From: Ruminococcus sp. YRD2003
Lineage (GTDB): Bacteria; Bacillota; Clostridia; Oscillospirales; Ruminococcaceae
DNA length: 64,000 nt
Reading direction: 5' to 3'
Assembly (NCBI GenBank): GCA_900109435.1
Contig: FNZT01000007.1
Span: 161,197 to 225,196, forward strand
Every line of letters begins with the position of its first letter. The first letter of the stretch is position 1. A model generated the notes under the pieces. It worked only from the letters and a program-made list of their open reading frames with translations, had not been told where the DNA came from and made no database searches. The translations under genes and the position numbers were made by a program. Below, piece after piece: positions 36,457 through 44,464 of this stretch.

Positions 36457-37740
36457 TCACTGTACTCCGATTTTGCCCAGCTCCTCGCAGAACTCGCTGT
36501 ACATATAGAGCGAGCCGAGCGCTATCAGCGGCAGTCCGCTCTCCTTTGCATAGGAGTAAGCCGCCCTGACACCTTCGCCGAAGTCGGTGAAGCTCTGCGC
36601 CTCTATGCCCGCACGCGTGAATTCTCGGGCAAGGACGCTGCTCTCGAGAGCGCGCGGATTATCGGGCTTGACTGTAAATGCGCGGCTGACGTACTGTCCG
36701 AGTATCGACGGATAGAGCCCGTACTCCTTGTCCGCCATCACGCCGACAAGCAGAGCAACCTTTCCGCCGCCGAAGCATTGGCAGATGCTCGCCGCCGCCT
36801 GACGTATGCCGTCGGGATTGTGTGCGCCGTCGAATATGACAACGGGGTCGGAGCTCAGGAGCTCGAATCTGCCGTGCCATTTGGTCTCGGAAAGACCTCT
36901 GCGGATGGCTTCGTCAGGGATATCCAGTCCCTCACGGCGAAGAAGCTCCACAGCCGTGAGGACGTTTGCGATATTGTATATCTGGTATGTACCGATAAGC
37001 GGTACGCGCGCCTTGCCGAATCCGTCAAACTCGACCTCTGTGCCGTTTATGCCAGTGGACGTGCCGAGTGTGCGAAAGTGGTCGGTGACGCTGAGAGGGG
37101 CATTCTTTTCAAAAGCAGCCACAGTTATGACCTCGAATGCGTCAAGGTCGGTGCCGCCGTAGAGGACAGGTCTACCCTCCTTGATGATGCCTGCCTTATG
37201 ACGCGCGATGTCGCGGACTGTCTCGCCGAGGAAGGCTGTGTGGTCGAGGGCTACATTGGTGATGACGGAGAGCAGCGGCGACTCCACAACGTTCGTGGAA
37301 TCGGTATCTCCGCCCATTCCGCACTCGATTATCGCAACATTGCAGTCCACGCGGCGGAAGAGCTCGTATGCCGCGGCGGTGAGCACCTCGAATTCGGTGG
37401 GCTTGTCGTCCATGGACTCAGCCGCAGGGATGACGTCACACATCACCCAGTCAAGGACGTTGAGGGATATTTCGCGGCAGTTTATTCGGAAACTGTCTGT
37501 TACGCCCGTGAGCGCAGGCGAGGAAAAGGTGCCCACAACATATCCCGATGCGCGGAGAATATGGCTGAGCATAGCCGAAAACGAGCCTTTTCCGTTGGTT
37601 CCTGCCACGTGTATTATCTTTGTTTCGTTCTGCGGGTCGCCGAGGAGCCGACAGAGCTCGGTAATGCGTTCGAGCCCGAGCTTGCTGCCTCTCTTAGCGG
37701 CGGTCTTCAGGTATTCAAGCGTTTGAACGTATCTTTCCAT
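36457..37740 (-). CDS. folC: Folylpolyglutamate synthase / dihydrofolate synthase
   Basis: Adds glutamate to folates (and perhaps to dihydropteroate). The 427-residue length is typical. Mur-ligase-family features are HVAGTNGKGSFSAMLSHIL (P-loop, about 45-60), IECGMGGDTDSTNV and the FDGAHNPDGI motif in the C-terminal domain. It overlaps the upstream folate transporter gene by 26 bases, so both are made from one transcript controlled by the tetrahydrofolate riboswitch. This makes sense: import folate, then trap it by polyglutamylation. Confidence 0.95.
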   Translation of the reverse strand: MERYVQTLEYLKTAAKRGSKLGLERITELCRLLGDPQNETKIIHVAGTNGKGSFSAMLSHILRASGYVVGTFSSPALTGVTDSFRINCREISLNVLDWVMCDVIPAAESMDDKPTEFEVLTAAAYELFRRVDCNVAIIECGMGGDTDSTNVVESPLLSVITNVALDHTAFLGETVRDIARHKAGIIKEGRPVLYGGTDLDAFEVITVAAFEKNAPLSVTDHFRTLGTSTGINGTEVEFDGFGKARVPLIGTYQIYNIANVLTAVELLRREGLDIPDEAIRRGLSETKWHGRFELLSSDPVVIFDGAHNPDGIRQAAASICQCFGGGKVALLVGVMADKEYGLYPSILGQYVSRAFTVKPDNPRALESSVLAREFTRAGIEAQSFTDFGEGVRAAYSYAKESGLPLIALGSLYMYSEFCEELGKIGVQ

Positions 37741-38308
37741 GGTTGCATATCCTGTCGAGGCAGCGTGAGAACGCCTCGTTTTTCATAATAACGGCGATGA
37801 GGAAGGATTCAACGGCTACTATGCCTATATACAGAGGGATCCGCCATGCGAACATTATCGCTATCGGGTACTGTCCGCCAAAGAGGTAATACAGCCCGAT
37901 AGTCTTGATAACCATTGAACCTGCGATGTGTCCCGCAAGGTCAGCGAGAACAACAGCAAGCGTCTTGTTGTTCTTGAACATATACATCGACACTATCCCC
38001 GAAACAACGCCGATGCTGATGAATCCTACGGTTGTCACGGGGTTGGGCGGATAGCCCTTGAGCAGACAGCCGAACAGGTCTGCTCCGAGACCTACTGCTC
38101 CGCCGACAAATGGACCGAACCATATACCCGCCATGACGATCGGCAGATTCTCGATGCCTATTCTCGCGAAGGGCATGACGTCAATGGAGAACACCTTGCC
38201 GACAGCACCGCTGAGGGCGGTGAGAAATGCCGCGATGATGAGCACGCGGACGTTCCCGAACAGCTTGAGGTTGTTCACGGGCGAATTTTTTGCTTTTGTA
38301 GTATACAT
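37715..38308 (-). CDS. folT: Folate ECF transporter S component FolT
   Basis: A 197-residue integral membrane protein with five or six helices, the substrate-binding part of an ECF vitamin importer. It must share the common EcfA/EcfT module encoded elsewhere. Segments RIGIENLPIVMAGIWFGP and GADLFGCLLKGYPPNPVTTV fit FolT-type S components, and the gene sits behind a THF riboswitch and before folC, which settles the folate assignment. The start at 38308 is chosen because AAAAGGAGG ends six bases upstream; that ribosome binding site also forms part of the riboswitch terminator. Confidence 0.93.
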   Translation of the reverse strand: MYTTKAKNSPVNNLKLFGNVRVLIIAAFLTALSGAVGKVFSIDVMPFARIGIENLPIVMAGIWFGPFVGGAVGLGADLFGCLLKGYPPNPVTTVGFISIGVVSGIVSMYMFKNNKTLAVVLADLAGHIAGSMVIKTIGLYYLFGGQYPIAIMFAWRIPLYIGIVAVESFLIAVIMKNEAFSRCLDRICNHGKIRSNA

Positions 38309-38314
38309 AAAAAA

Positions 38315-38460
38315 CCTCCTTTTCCACATCATACGACAAGAAAAGGAGGCGTACCTCTTGTAAGTTGTCCTATGAAGCGGGATGCAAAGCGCGAACCGCG
38401 GTATGACACCTTCGTCCTGCCGACAACTCCCCGTCCGACAGGCACTTAACGAACTCGCTT
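38315..38460 (-). promoter_or_regulatory. Tetrahydrofolate (THF) riboswitch with expression platform
   Basis: On the minus strand the aptamer (38460 down to 38375) shows the THF-I blocks in order: AAGCG (P1), CGTTAAGTG, a CCTGTC / GGCAGG-type hairpin region, ACGAAGG, ACCGCGG, GCATCC and CGCTT (P1 partner). The platform follows. CCTCCTTTTC (38340-38349) can pair perfectly with GAAAAGGAGG (38315-38324), which is the folT ribosome binding site and is directly followed by TTTTTT. So one hairpin would both terminate transcription and hide the site. A competing hairpin GAGG-tacg-CCTC (38346-38357) uses the same CCTC and would act as antiterminator. Confidence 0.88.
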
Positions 38461-38500
38461 TTACTCTTCAGCTTGCGGTGAATCGACTTTCACCGATAAT

Positions 38501-38529
38501 ATTATACGATACGAGCAGAAACAAGTCAA
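38501..38529 (-). promoter_or_regulatory. Promoter of folT-folC
   Basis: On the minus strand TTGACT (38529-38524), 17-base spacer, TATAAT (38506-38501), about 40 bases before the riboswitch aptamer. Confidence 0.85.
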
Positions 38530-38762
38530 TAGGCGGGGATAAATTTGGCATTTTACACTATTAGCGCAATATCTGCGCATTTTTTTTGTAAATGGTGCAA
38601 AGCTGAGCACGCTGCTCGGTTTGGGCAGTATACACATGAATGAACGGGGATATTCGTGTATAATAACGAATCTCGGGAGAGGAAGCATTTATTTCTTTAT
38701 TTTTTTATAAAACTGTGATATACTATTATTGTGTCTAACTATGCGCCGAAGGAGAATAGAAA

Positions 38763-39581
38763 ATGAAAACGCTGTATGTATCCGACCTTGACGGAACCCT
38801 TTTAAGTCCAGAGCCTGCGATAACGAAGCATACTGCGGAGGTCATCAACTCCCTCATCGCAAGAGGTATGCACTTCACTTTTGCCACCGCAAGAAGCATT
38901 TATTCTGCTCTGCCGATAACCTCGGCGCTGGATATAAATGTCCCCTGCCTGCTGATGAACGGCGTGAGCGTATACGACATCGCGGCGCGAAGCTACATAA
39001 AAAGCGAGTACATATCTACCGAAGCTTCGGCAGAGGTGCTCGCCGCCTTCGAGAGGCACGGCATACGCTGCTTTATGTACCGTATCGACGGCGAGTGGCT
39101 GACCTGCTATTACTCCGAGCTCACCACAAAGGTGATGCGGAGCTTCGCAGAGGTCAGAAAGCACGAATACAAGAAGCCGTTCGTACAGGTGCCGCGTCTT
39201 GCAGACTTCGCAAACGGCGATACCGTCTATTTCACGACTACAGGTCCGCACGATGACCTGTATCCGCTGAAATGCGAGATAGAGCAGATAAATGGCGTCA
39301 GCCACGCATTCTACCTCGATGTGTACAACGGTGAGTGGTACCTTGAGGTGTTCTCCGACAAAGCCTCAAAGGCGAACGGCATTCGCTTTCTGCGTGACAA
39401 ATACGGCTTTGACAAAGTTGTCGCTTTCGGAGACAACCTCAATGACCTCAGCCTGTTCGAGGCGGCTGACGTGAAAATAGCCGTCGGCAACGCCAAGGAG
39501 GAGCTCAAGAACGCGGCGGATATCGTGATAGGCACCAACTCCGAGGACGGCGTCGCGAAGTGGCTCAGAAAAAATTCATAA
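38763..39581 (+). CDS. Cof-type HAD phosphatase
   Basis: A 272-residue cytosolic phosphatase of the Cof/YidA (HAD-IIB) group. Motif I is SDLDGTLLSP at the N-terminus, motif II TFATARS, the motif III lysine lies near DKASKANGIRFL, and motif IV is FGDNLNDLSLFEAA. The C2-type cap spans about 85-185. Members dephosphorylate sugar phosphates, FMN or pyridoxal phosphate; the substrate is not predictable. It stands alone. Confidence 0.92.
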   Translation: MKTLYVSDLDGTLLSPEPAITKHTAEVINSLIARGMHFTFATARSIYSALPITSALDINVPCLLMNGVSVYDIAARSYIKSEYISTEASAEVLAAFERHGIRCFMYRIDGEWLTCYYSELTTKVMRSFAEVRKHEYKKPFVQVPRLADFANGDTVYFTTTGPHDDLYPLKCEIEQINGVSHAFYLDVYNGEWYLEVFSDKASKANGIRFLRDKYGFDKVVAFGDNLNDLSLFEAADVKIAVGNAKEELKNAADIVIGTNSEDGVAKWLRKNS

Positions 39582-39611
39582 TGCGTGATTAAATGGCTGA
39601 CAGTGAATATT

Positions 39612-39756
39612 AAAGCCGTTAGCCGTTAGCCCTTAGCCTTTAGCTTATGGTATCGCCTTGCGGCGATATGATTTAAAAAATCGTCCGCGTCAGCGGACAC
39701 CGCAAGCTAATGGCTAACGGCTAAAAGCTAATGGCTGACAACAATTGCTGTCAGCC
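39612..39756. repeat. Inverted cluster of NTTAGCY heptads and hairpins
   Basis: The left arm (39614-39646) is made of heptads GTTAGCC, GTTAGCC, CTTAGCC, TTTAGCT; the right arm (about 39704-39736) is the inverse with the same heptad design. Between them are three hairpins: TATCGCC / GGCGATA (39651-39668), GATTT / AAATC (39670-39682) and GTCCGC / GCGGAC (39683-39698). A further palindrome GGCTGACA / TGTCAGCC (39733-39756) follows. No gene is present. Confidence 0.7.
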
Positions 39757-39795
39757 GCATATCATATATTTTCAACACGAAAGGAAATACATAAA

Positions 39796-41526
39796 ATGAA
39801 GAAACTCATGCTTGGAAATGAAGCCTTTGCAAGGGGATTGTACGAAGCCGGATGTAAGGTAGTATCAAGCTACCCCGGTACCCCCTCCACCGAGATAACC
39901 GAGGAGGTCGCTAAGTACGACGAGGTATACGCGGAGTGGGCTCCCAACGAGAAGGTCGCAATGGAAACTGCTCTGGGCGCTTCTATCGCGGGCGCAAGGA
40001 GCTTCTGCGGAATGAAGCACGTCGGACTCAACGTTGCCGCTGACCCGCTCTATACCGCGGGATATACGGGCGTTAATGCGGGAATGGTCATCGCCGTTGC
40101 CGACGACCAGGGTATGCACTCCTCTCAGAACGAGCAGGACAGCCGCCACCACGCTATAGCTTCAAAGGTGCCCATGCTCGAACCCTCGGATTCGACCGAG
40201 TGCAAGGAATTCGTCAAGCTCGCATTCGAGCTCTCCGAGCAGTTCGATGCTCCGTTCATCGTGAGAATGTCTACCCGCGTTGCTCATTCCCAGAGCATTG
40301 TCGAGATAGAGGACAGACAGGAGCTTGAGCTCAAACCCTACGTGAAGACACCGCAGAAATTCGTTATGATGCCCGCTTTCGCAAAGGGCAGACACGTTTT
40401 CGTCGAGGAGCGCACAAAGAAACTCATCGAGTACGCTGAGACAACTCCCCTCAACAGGGTCGAGATATCCGACAAGGCTGAATTCGGCGTTATCACTAAC
40501 GGTGCCGCTTATCAGTACGTCAAGGAGGCTCTCGGCGAGAAGGCTTCCGTGCTGAAGCTCGGCATGGTGAACCCCCTCCCCGAGAAGCTGATACAGGACT
40601 TCGCTGCTAAGTACGAGCAGGTGTACGTCATCGAGGAGCTCGACGGCATCATCGAGGCACACTGCCGCAACATCGGCGTCACAAACGTAAAGGGCAAGGA
40701 GATATTCGGCTACATAGGCGAGCTCCCGCAGTCCGTCATCGCCGAGAAGCTCCTCGGCGAAAAGAAGGAATTCTCGGCTCTCGAGGACAATATCCCTGTC
40801 CGTCCGCCCGTAATGTGCCCCGGATGTCCTCACCGCGGACTGTTCTACTGCCTCAAGAAGCTCGGCGTTACCGTTTCGGGCGATATCGGCTGCTATACTC
40901 TCGGAGCCGCAGCACCGCTCAACGCTATCGACACCACTATCTGTATGGGAGCTTCCATTTCGGGACTCCACGGCTTCAACAAGGCTCGCGGAGCTGAGTC
41001 CGAACACAAGACCGTTGCTGTTATCGGTGATTCCACCTTCATGCACAGCGGTATGACGGGGCTTGTAAATATCGCTTACAACAACTCAAATTCAACTGTT
41101 ATCATACTCGACAACTCAATCACAGGCATGACAGGTCATCAGCAGAACCCGACAACAGGCAAGAACCTCAAGGGCGACCCTGCTGCGGCTGTAAACCTCG
41201 AAGAGCTCTGCAAGGCTATCGGTATCAAGCGCGTGCGCGTGACAGACCCGTACAAGCTCGCCGAGACAGAGGCGGCGATAAAGGAGGAGCTCGCTGCTGA
41301 CGAGGCTTCCGTTATCATCTCACGCAGACCGTGCGCTCTGCTCAAGTACGTCAAGCACAACCCGCCTTTCAAGGTAAACACCGAAAAGTGCGTGGGCTGC
41401 AAGATGTGCATGAAACTCGGATGTCCCGCTATCTCGATGAGAGACGGCAAGGCTGTCATCGACCATACTCAGTGCGTAGGCTGCGGCATATGCAAGGAGC
41501 AGTGCAAGGTCGGAGCCATCGAATAA
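39796..41526 (+). CDS. iorA: Indolepyruvate:ferredoxin oxidoreductase alpha subunit
   Basis: The catalytic subunit (576 residues) of a TPP- and ferredoxin-dependent enzyme that interconverts aryl-pyruvates and aryl-acetyl-CoA. The start at 39796 follows AAAGGAAA. N-terminal SSYPGTPSTEITEEVAKY, the central MCPGCPHRGLFYCLKKLG, the TPP region GDSTFMHSGMTGLVNIAYNN and a C-terminal double [4Fe-4S] ferredoxin domain (CVGCKMCMKLGCPAI and CVGCGICKEQCKVGAI) are all present. IorB follows after two small genes. With paaK downstream, the cluster suits uptake of phenylacetate or indoleacetate and reductive carboxylation to make aromatic amino acids, or the reverse. Confidence 0.96.
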   Translation: MKKLMLGNEAFARGLYEAGCKVVSSYPGTPSTEITEEVAKYDEVYAEWAPNEKVAMETALGASIAGARSFCGMKHVGLNVAADPLYTAGYTGVNAGMVIAVADDQGMHSSQNEQDSRHHAIASKVPMLEPSDSTECKEFVKLAFELSEQFDAPFIVRMSTRVAHSQSIVEIEDRQELELKPYVKTPQKFVMMPAFAKGRHVFVEERTKKLIEYAETTPLNRVEISDKAEFGVITNGAAYQYVKEALGEKASVLKLGMVNPLPEKLIQDFAAKYEQVYVIEELDGIIEAHCRNIGVTNVKGKEIFGYIGELPQSVIAEKLLGEKKEFSALEDNIPVRPPVMCPGCPHRGLFYCLKKLGVTVSGDIGCYTLGAAAPLNAIDTTICMGASISGLHGFNKARGAESEHKTVAVIGDSTFMHSGMTGLVNIAYNNSNSTVIILDNSITGMTGHQQNPTTGKNLKGDPAAAVNLEELCKAIGIKRVRVTDPYKLAETEAAIKEELAADEASVIISRRPCALLKYVKHNPPFKVNTEKCVGCKMCMKLGCPAISMRDGKAVIDHTQCVGCGICKEQCKVGAIE

Positions 41527-41569
41527 ACTGTATGAAACAGCCGCAGCCAAGCTGCCTGCGGGGGCTCCC

Positions 41570-41617
41570 CGCCTGCGGCATCTGCAAGGAGCAGTGCAAG
41601 ATGGCGCTATAGAGTAG
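41570..41617 (+). repeat. Partial duplicate of the iorA 3' end
   Basis: Just after the iorA stop, TGCGGCATCTGCAAGGAGCA and GTGCAAGATGGCGCTATAGA repeat, with changes, the last iorA codons (around 41482-41526, CGICKEQCK...). It has no start of its own, so it is a nonfunctional tandem remnant. Confidence 0.75.
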
Positions 41618-41656
41618 GGAACGCCGCCCTCGGCGTTCCGCATATAAGGAGTAAAC

Positions 41657-41818
41657 ATGAAAATAAGAAAAATCAACTGCCCGTACTGCAATATAGAAAT
41701 GAAATACATTAGTACAGAACGTATACAGCTCGGACGCACAGGCTGGATAGCACTTCCTGTGAGCATCTACGAATGTCCGACGTGCTCCAAGCTCGAATTT
41801 TTCAGATACAAAAAATGA
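41657..41818 (+). CDS. Small zinc-ribbon protein (53 aa)
   Basis: A 53-residue protein, MKIRKINCPYCNIEMKYIST onward, with a CPYC pair near the start and a CPTC pair near the end (about 42-45), enough for one zinc site. An AAGGAG site lies about seven bases upstream of the ATG. It lies between iorA and iorB, ten bases before the next start. Family not recognised. Confidence 0.7.
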   Translation: MKIRKINCPYCNIEMKYISTERIQLGRTGWIALPVSIYECPTCSKLEFFRYKK

Positions 41819-41827
41819 GGTAAGAAA

Positions 41828-42229
41828 ATGCTACAACTACCGATATACGAGGAATTCGCCCACTGGCTGGACGACCTCCTCGAAAATAACGATATGCCCG
41901 AGGATGCAGCGGCTTTCTGCTTCAACCTCTATGAGGAGTCCGACGAGGAACACCTCTACGCGGCACAGCTCATCGCATCCGACCGATTCGACCCAGACGA
42001 CGAAGAGGGCGAATGGGCGTGCGAGGAGATATGGAGCTGCGAGGAAAACATCTTCACCGTCGATACCTCCGACGAGGACGATACGGGACGGGAACACGCT
42101 CAGGAACTCTTCTGCGAGATGATAGATGAGTACCTGAAAAACGGCAAGTACGGACATATCCTCACAGACAGCAAGGGCGTTGCGGCAGGCTTCGTGGACG
42201 AAGAGCTGCAAATGCTTCATACGAAATAA
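41828..42229 (+). CDS. Very acidic protein of unknown function
   Basis: A 133-residue protein with a strong excess of Asp and Glu (for example FDPDDEEGEWACEEIWSCEE, DTSDEDDTGREHAQ). It has no signal peptide or membrane helix and looks cytosolic and helical. It was not recognised. It is placed between iorA and iorB with short spacers and GAGGTAAG upstream, so it is almost certainly cotranscribed with them; a partner or folding role for the oxidoreductase is only a guess. Confidence 0.75.
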   Translation: MLQLPIYEEFAHWLDDLLENNDMPEDAAAFCFNLYEESDEEHLYAAQLIASDRFDPDDEEGEWACEEIWSCEENIFTVDTSDEDDTGREHAQELFCEMIDEYLKNGKYGHILTDSKGVAAGFVDEELQMLHTK

Positions 42230-42248
42230 CATCAAAGGAGTAATATAA

Positions 42249-42830
42249 ATGGAAACGAAATCAATCATGATAGTCGGCGTAGGCGGACAGGGTTCACTGC
42301 TCGCTTCAAGACTGCTCGGCGACGTGCTTCTCGCACAGGGCTATGACGTAAAGGTCAGCGAGGTCCACGGCATGAGCCAGCGCGGCGGCTCGGTAGTTAC
42401 ATACGTAAAGTACGGCGATAAGGTATACTCGCCCATTATAGAGAAGGGCGAGGCTGACGCTGTTATCTCCTTCGAGCTGCTCGAGGCGGCAAGGTGTCTC
42501 CCCTACCTCAAAAAGGGCGGTCATCTCATCACCTCCACACAGCAGATAGACCCCATGCCCGTCATCACGGGCGCGGCTGAATACCCCGAGGACCTCGTCG
42601 GCAAGCTCAGAGCTGCGGGCGCGGAGCTCGTAGCGGTAGACGCCCTCTCTCTCGCAGAGCAGGCAGGTACGGCAAAGGCTTCAAATGTTGTACTTATGGG
42701 CGTCCTCGCAGCTCGCATGGACTATCCCATGGAGCTCTGGCAGAAGGCTATCGAGGACCGCGTACCCGCTAAGTTCCTCGAACTCAACAAGAAGGCTTTC
42801 GAGCTCGGACTCAACGCAAAATCGGTCTGA
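42249..42830 (+). CDS. iorB: Indolepyruvate:ferredoxin oxidoreductase beta subunit
   Basis: A 193-residue gamma-type pyruvate:ferredoxin oxidoreductase domain protein. It has the nucleotide-binding-like GVGGQGSLLASRLLGDVLLA, EVHGMSQRGGSVVTYVKYGD, and EAARCLPYLKKGG. It pairs with IorA to form the IOR complex. AAAGGAG precedes the ATG. Two small genes separate it from iorA, an unusual arrangement since iorA and iorB are normally adjacent. Confidence 0.95.
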   Translation: METKSIMIVGVGGQGSLLASRLLGDVLLAQGYDVKVSEVHGMSQRGGSVVTYVKYGDKVYSPIIEKGEADAVISFELLEAARCLPYLKKGGHLITSTQQIDPMPVITGAAEYPEDLVGKLRAAGAELVAVDALSLAEQAGTAKASNVVLMGVLAARMDYPMELWQKAIEDRVPAKFLELNKKAFELGLNAKSV

Positions 42831-42872
42831 GCTGATTCCAAATCAGAAATATCAATTCTTGGGGGGATTGCT

Positions 42873-44387
42873 ATGAAACGATTTGGCGCATTTATCCTGT
42901 CGCTGACGTTGGCGGCTTCTCTTACAGCCTGCGGACCATTCCAGTCCGATATGATAGAATACTACGAGGAGCCCTCGACCGAGGAAACTGCGGCGGATAC
43001 GACGTCCGCCGACTCGGAGAGCGACCTCCCGAACAGCTATGAGGAACGTCAGACCTGCTCCAAGACCCTCGTCAACGACGAGAGACCCGAGGTAGTCAAG
43101 ATACGCTTTTCGGGTCTGTGCGACGGCAATATCAAGAGACACGCGAACGTTGACGACTTATACGGTGTGGATTACATCTCCAGCGGAGTGGTCGGACTTG
43201 TCGGTCCGCCGATAGAGATAACCTACGATGAATCCGTGACCGACCCCGAGCTGTGCTTCGTCTACGACAAGGAGCAGCTCCGCGGGATCCCCGAGAAAAA
43301 CCTCGTGATGCTTTACTATAACGAGGACGAACAGTCCTACGACACTGTAGAAGGCTTCAAGCTCGATACCGACGGCAGTAAGGTCTCCGCATACATAGAC
43401 AAGCAGGGAGTTTACCTGCTCGCCGACGCATATCAGTGGTACGGCGCATGGGGCTTTGACGTTTCAAAATACGCCTATGATGCCAACGCGACCGCATACG
43501 AGACCGACTGGGAACGCGAATGGGATACGGGCAGTATCATGGAGCTCGCCGACAAGCAGTGGGCTAAGGACAATGCTCCCGATTTCCACGTTTCTACAGC
43601 AGAAGAGCTTGCCTCTGCCGTCTACTACGTAAACGGCATCAACAAGGACGGAGCTCCCGTAAATATCACTCTCGAGGACGATATCGACCTCACGGGCTAC
43701 GACTGGATGCCGATAGGCTGGAGTAACGCGGGCGATCACCGATTCTCGGGCGAGGTCGACGGCAAAGGTCATAACATAAACGGTATGAAGATCGCGCTTG
43801 ACTATGAGGACTGCGGCTTCATCGGCTATGGTACAGACGTGGTGATGCACGATATCAGCTTCACGAATGCCGACGTAAGCGGCACGGCTTGTACGGGTAT
43901 CGCAGGCGGTGAGATATACTTCACGACTACCTGGACGAATGTCCGCGTGCAGGGCAGAGTATCGGGAGGCAGTGATGACTACGGCGCCATTATCGGCAGA
44001 GAGACATCTATTACCTTCAAAAACTGCGCCGCAGACGTGACCGTCGACGGTAAGCCCTTCGATTACCTCTCCTACAGACAAAAGCGCGAGGACGAGGTCG
44101 AGGTCGTGGAGACATTCCACCTCACCCGAAACGACGACGGCACTATCACTCGCGACGAACACGACGGATTCCAAAGCCTTACTTGGCATATAGAGCTTGA
44201 CGGGGTCCAGGTACTCAGACGGTCGGCTGAAAATCCGCGCACGGGTGCGGCTGAACTCAGCCTTGATACGTCATATCAGTGGATAAAGGGCAGCGAGGGC
44301 AAGCACACGGTCTACCTCGTCGCATATATCAACGGCACCTATGTGCGCGTCAGCAACATCATCGAATACGAGGGTACGGGAAACTGA
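42873..44387 (+). CDS. Lipoprotein with GLUG-like beta-helix region
   Basis: A 504-residue lipoprotein: signal MKRFGAFILSLTLAASLTAC (Cys about 20), an acidic Thr/Glu spacer to about 55, then an extracellular part. Residues about 240-380 contain ITLEDDIDLTGYDWMPIGW, FSGEVDGKGHNINGMKI and AIIGRETSITFKNCAADVTV, typical of right-handed beta-helix/GLUG-like surface proteins. The last 90 residues look like an Ig-type domain. No enzyme motif was found. It sits between iorB and paaK in the same direction, 42 bases after iorB, yet its surface location does not fit that pathway. Confidence 0.75.
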   Translation: MKRFGAFILSLTLAASLTACGPFQSDMIEYYEEPSTEETAADTTSADSESDLPNSYEERQTCSKTLVNDERPEVVKIRFSGLCDGNIKRHANVDDLYGVDYISSGVVGLVGPPIEITYDESVTDPELCFVYDKEQLRGIPEKNLVMLYYNEDEQSYDTVEGFKLDTDGSKVSAYIDKQGVYLLADAYQWYGAWGFDVSKYAYDANATAYETDWEREWDTGSIMELADKQWAKDNAPDFHVSTAEELASAVYYVNGINKDGAPVNITLEDDIDLTGYDWMPIGWSNAGDHRFSGEVDGKGHNINGMKIALDYEDCGFIGYGTDVVMHDISFTNADVSGTACTGIAGGEIYFTTTWTNVRVQGRVSGGSDDYGAIIGRETSITFKNCAADVTVDGKPFDYLSYRQKREDEVEVVETFHLTRNDDGTITRDEHDGFQSLTWHIELDGVQVLRRSAENPRTGAAELSLDTSYQWIKGSEGKHTVYLVAYINGTYVRVSNIIEYEGTGN

Positions 44388-44464
44388 TACCTTGTATATA
44401 TCATAATGATCCAAACATCTCTGGATATGCATAATATCTTAATTAACAAGGAGTATGAAGTCCA

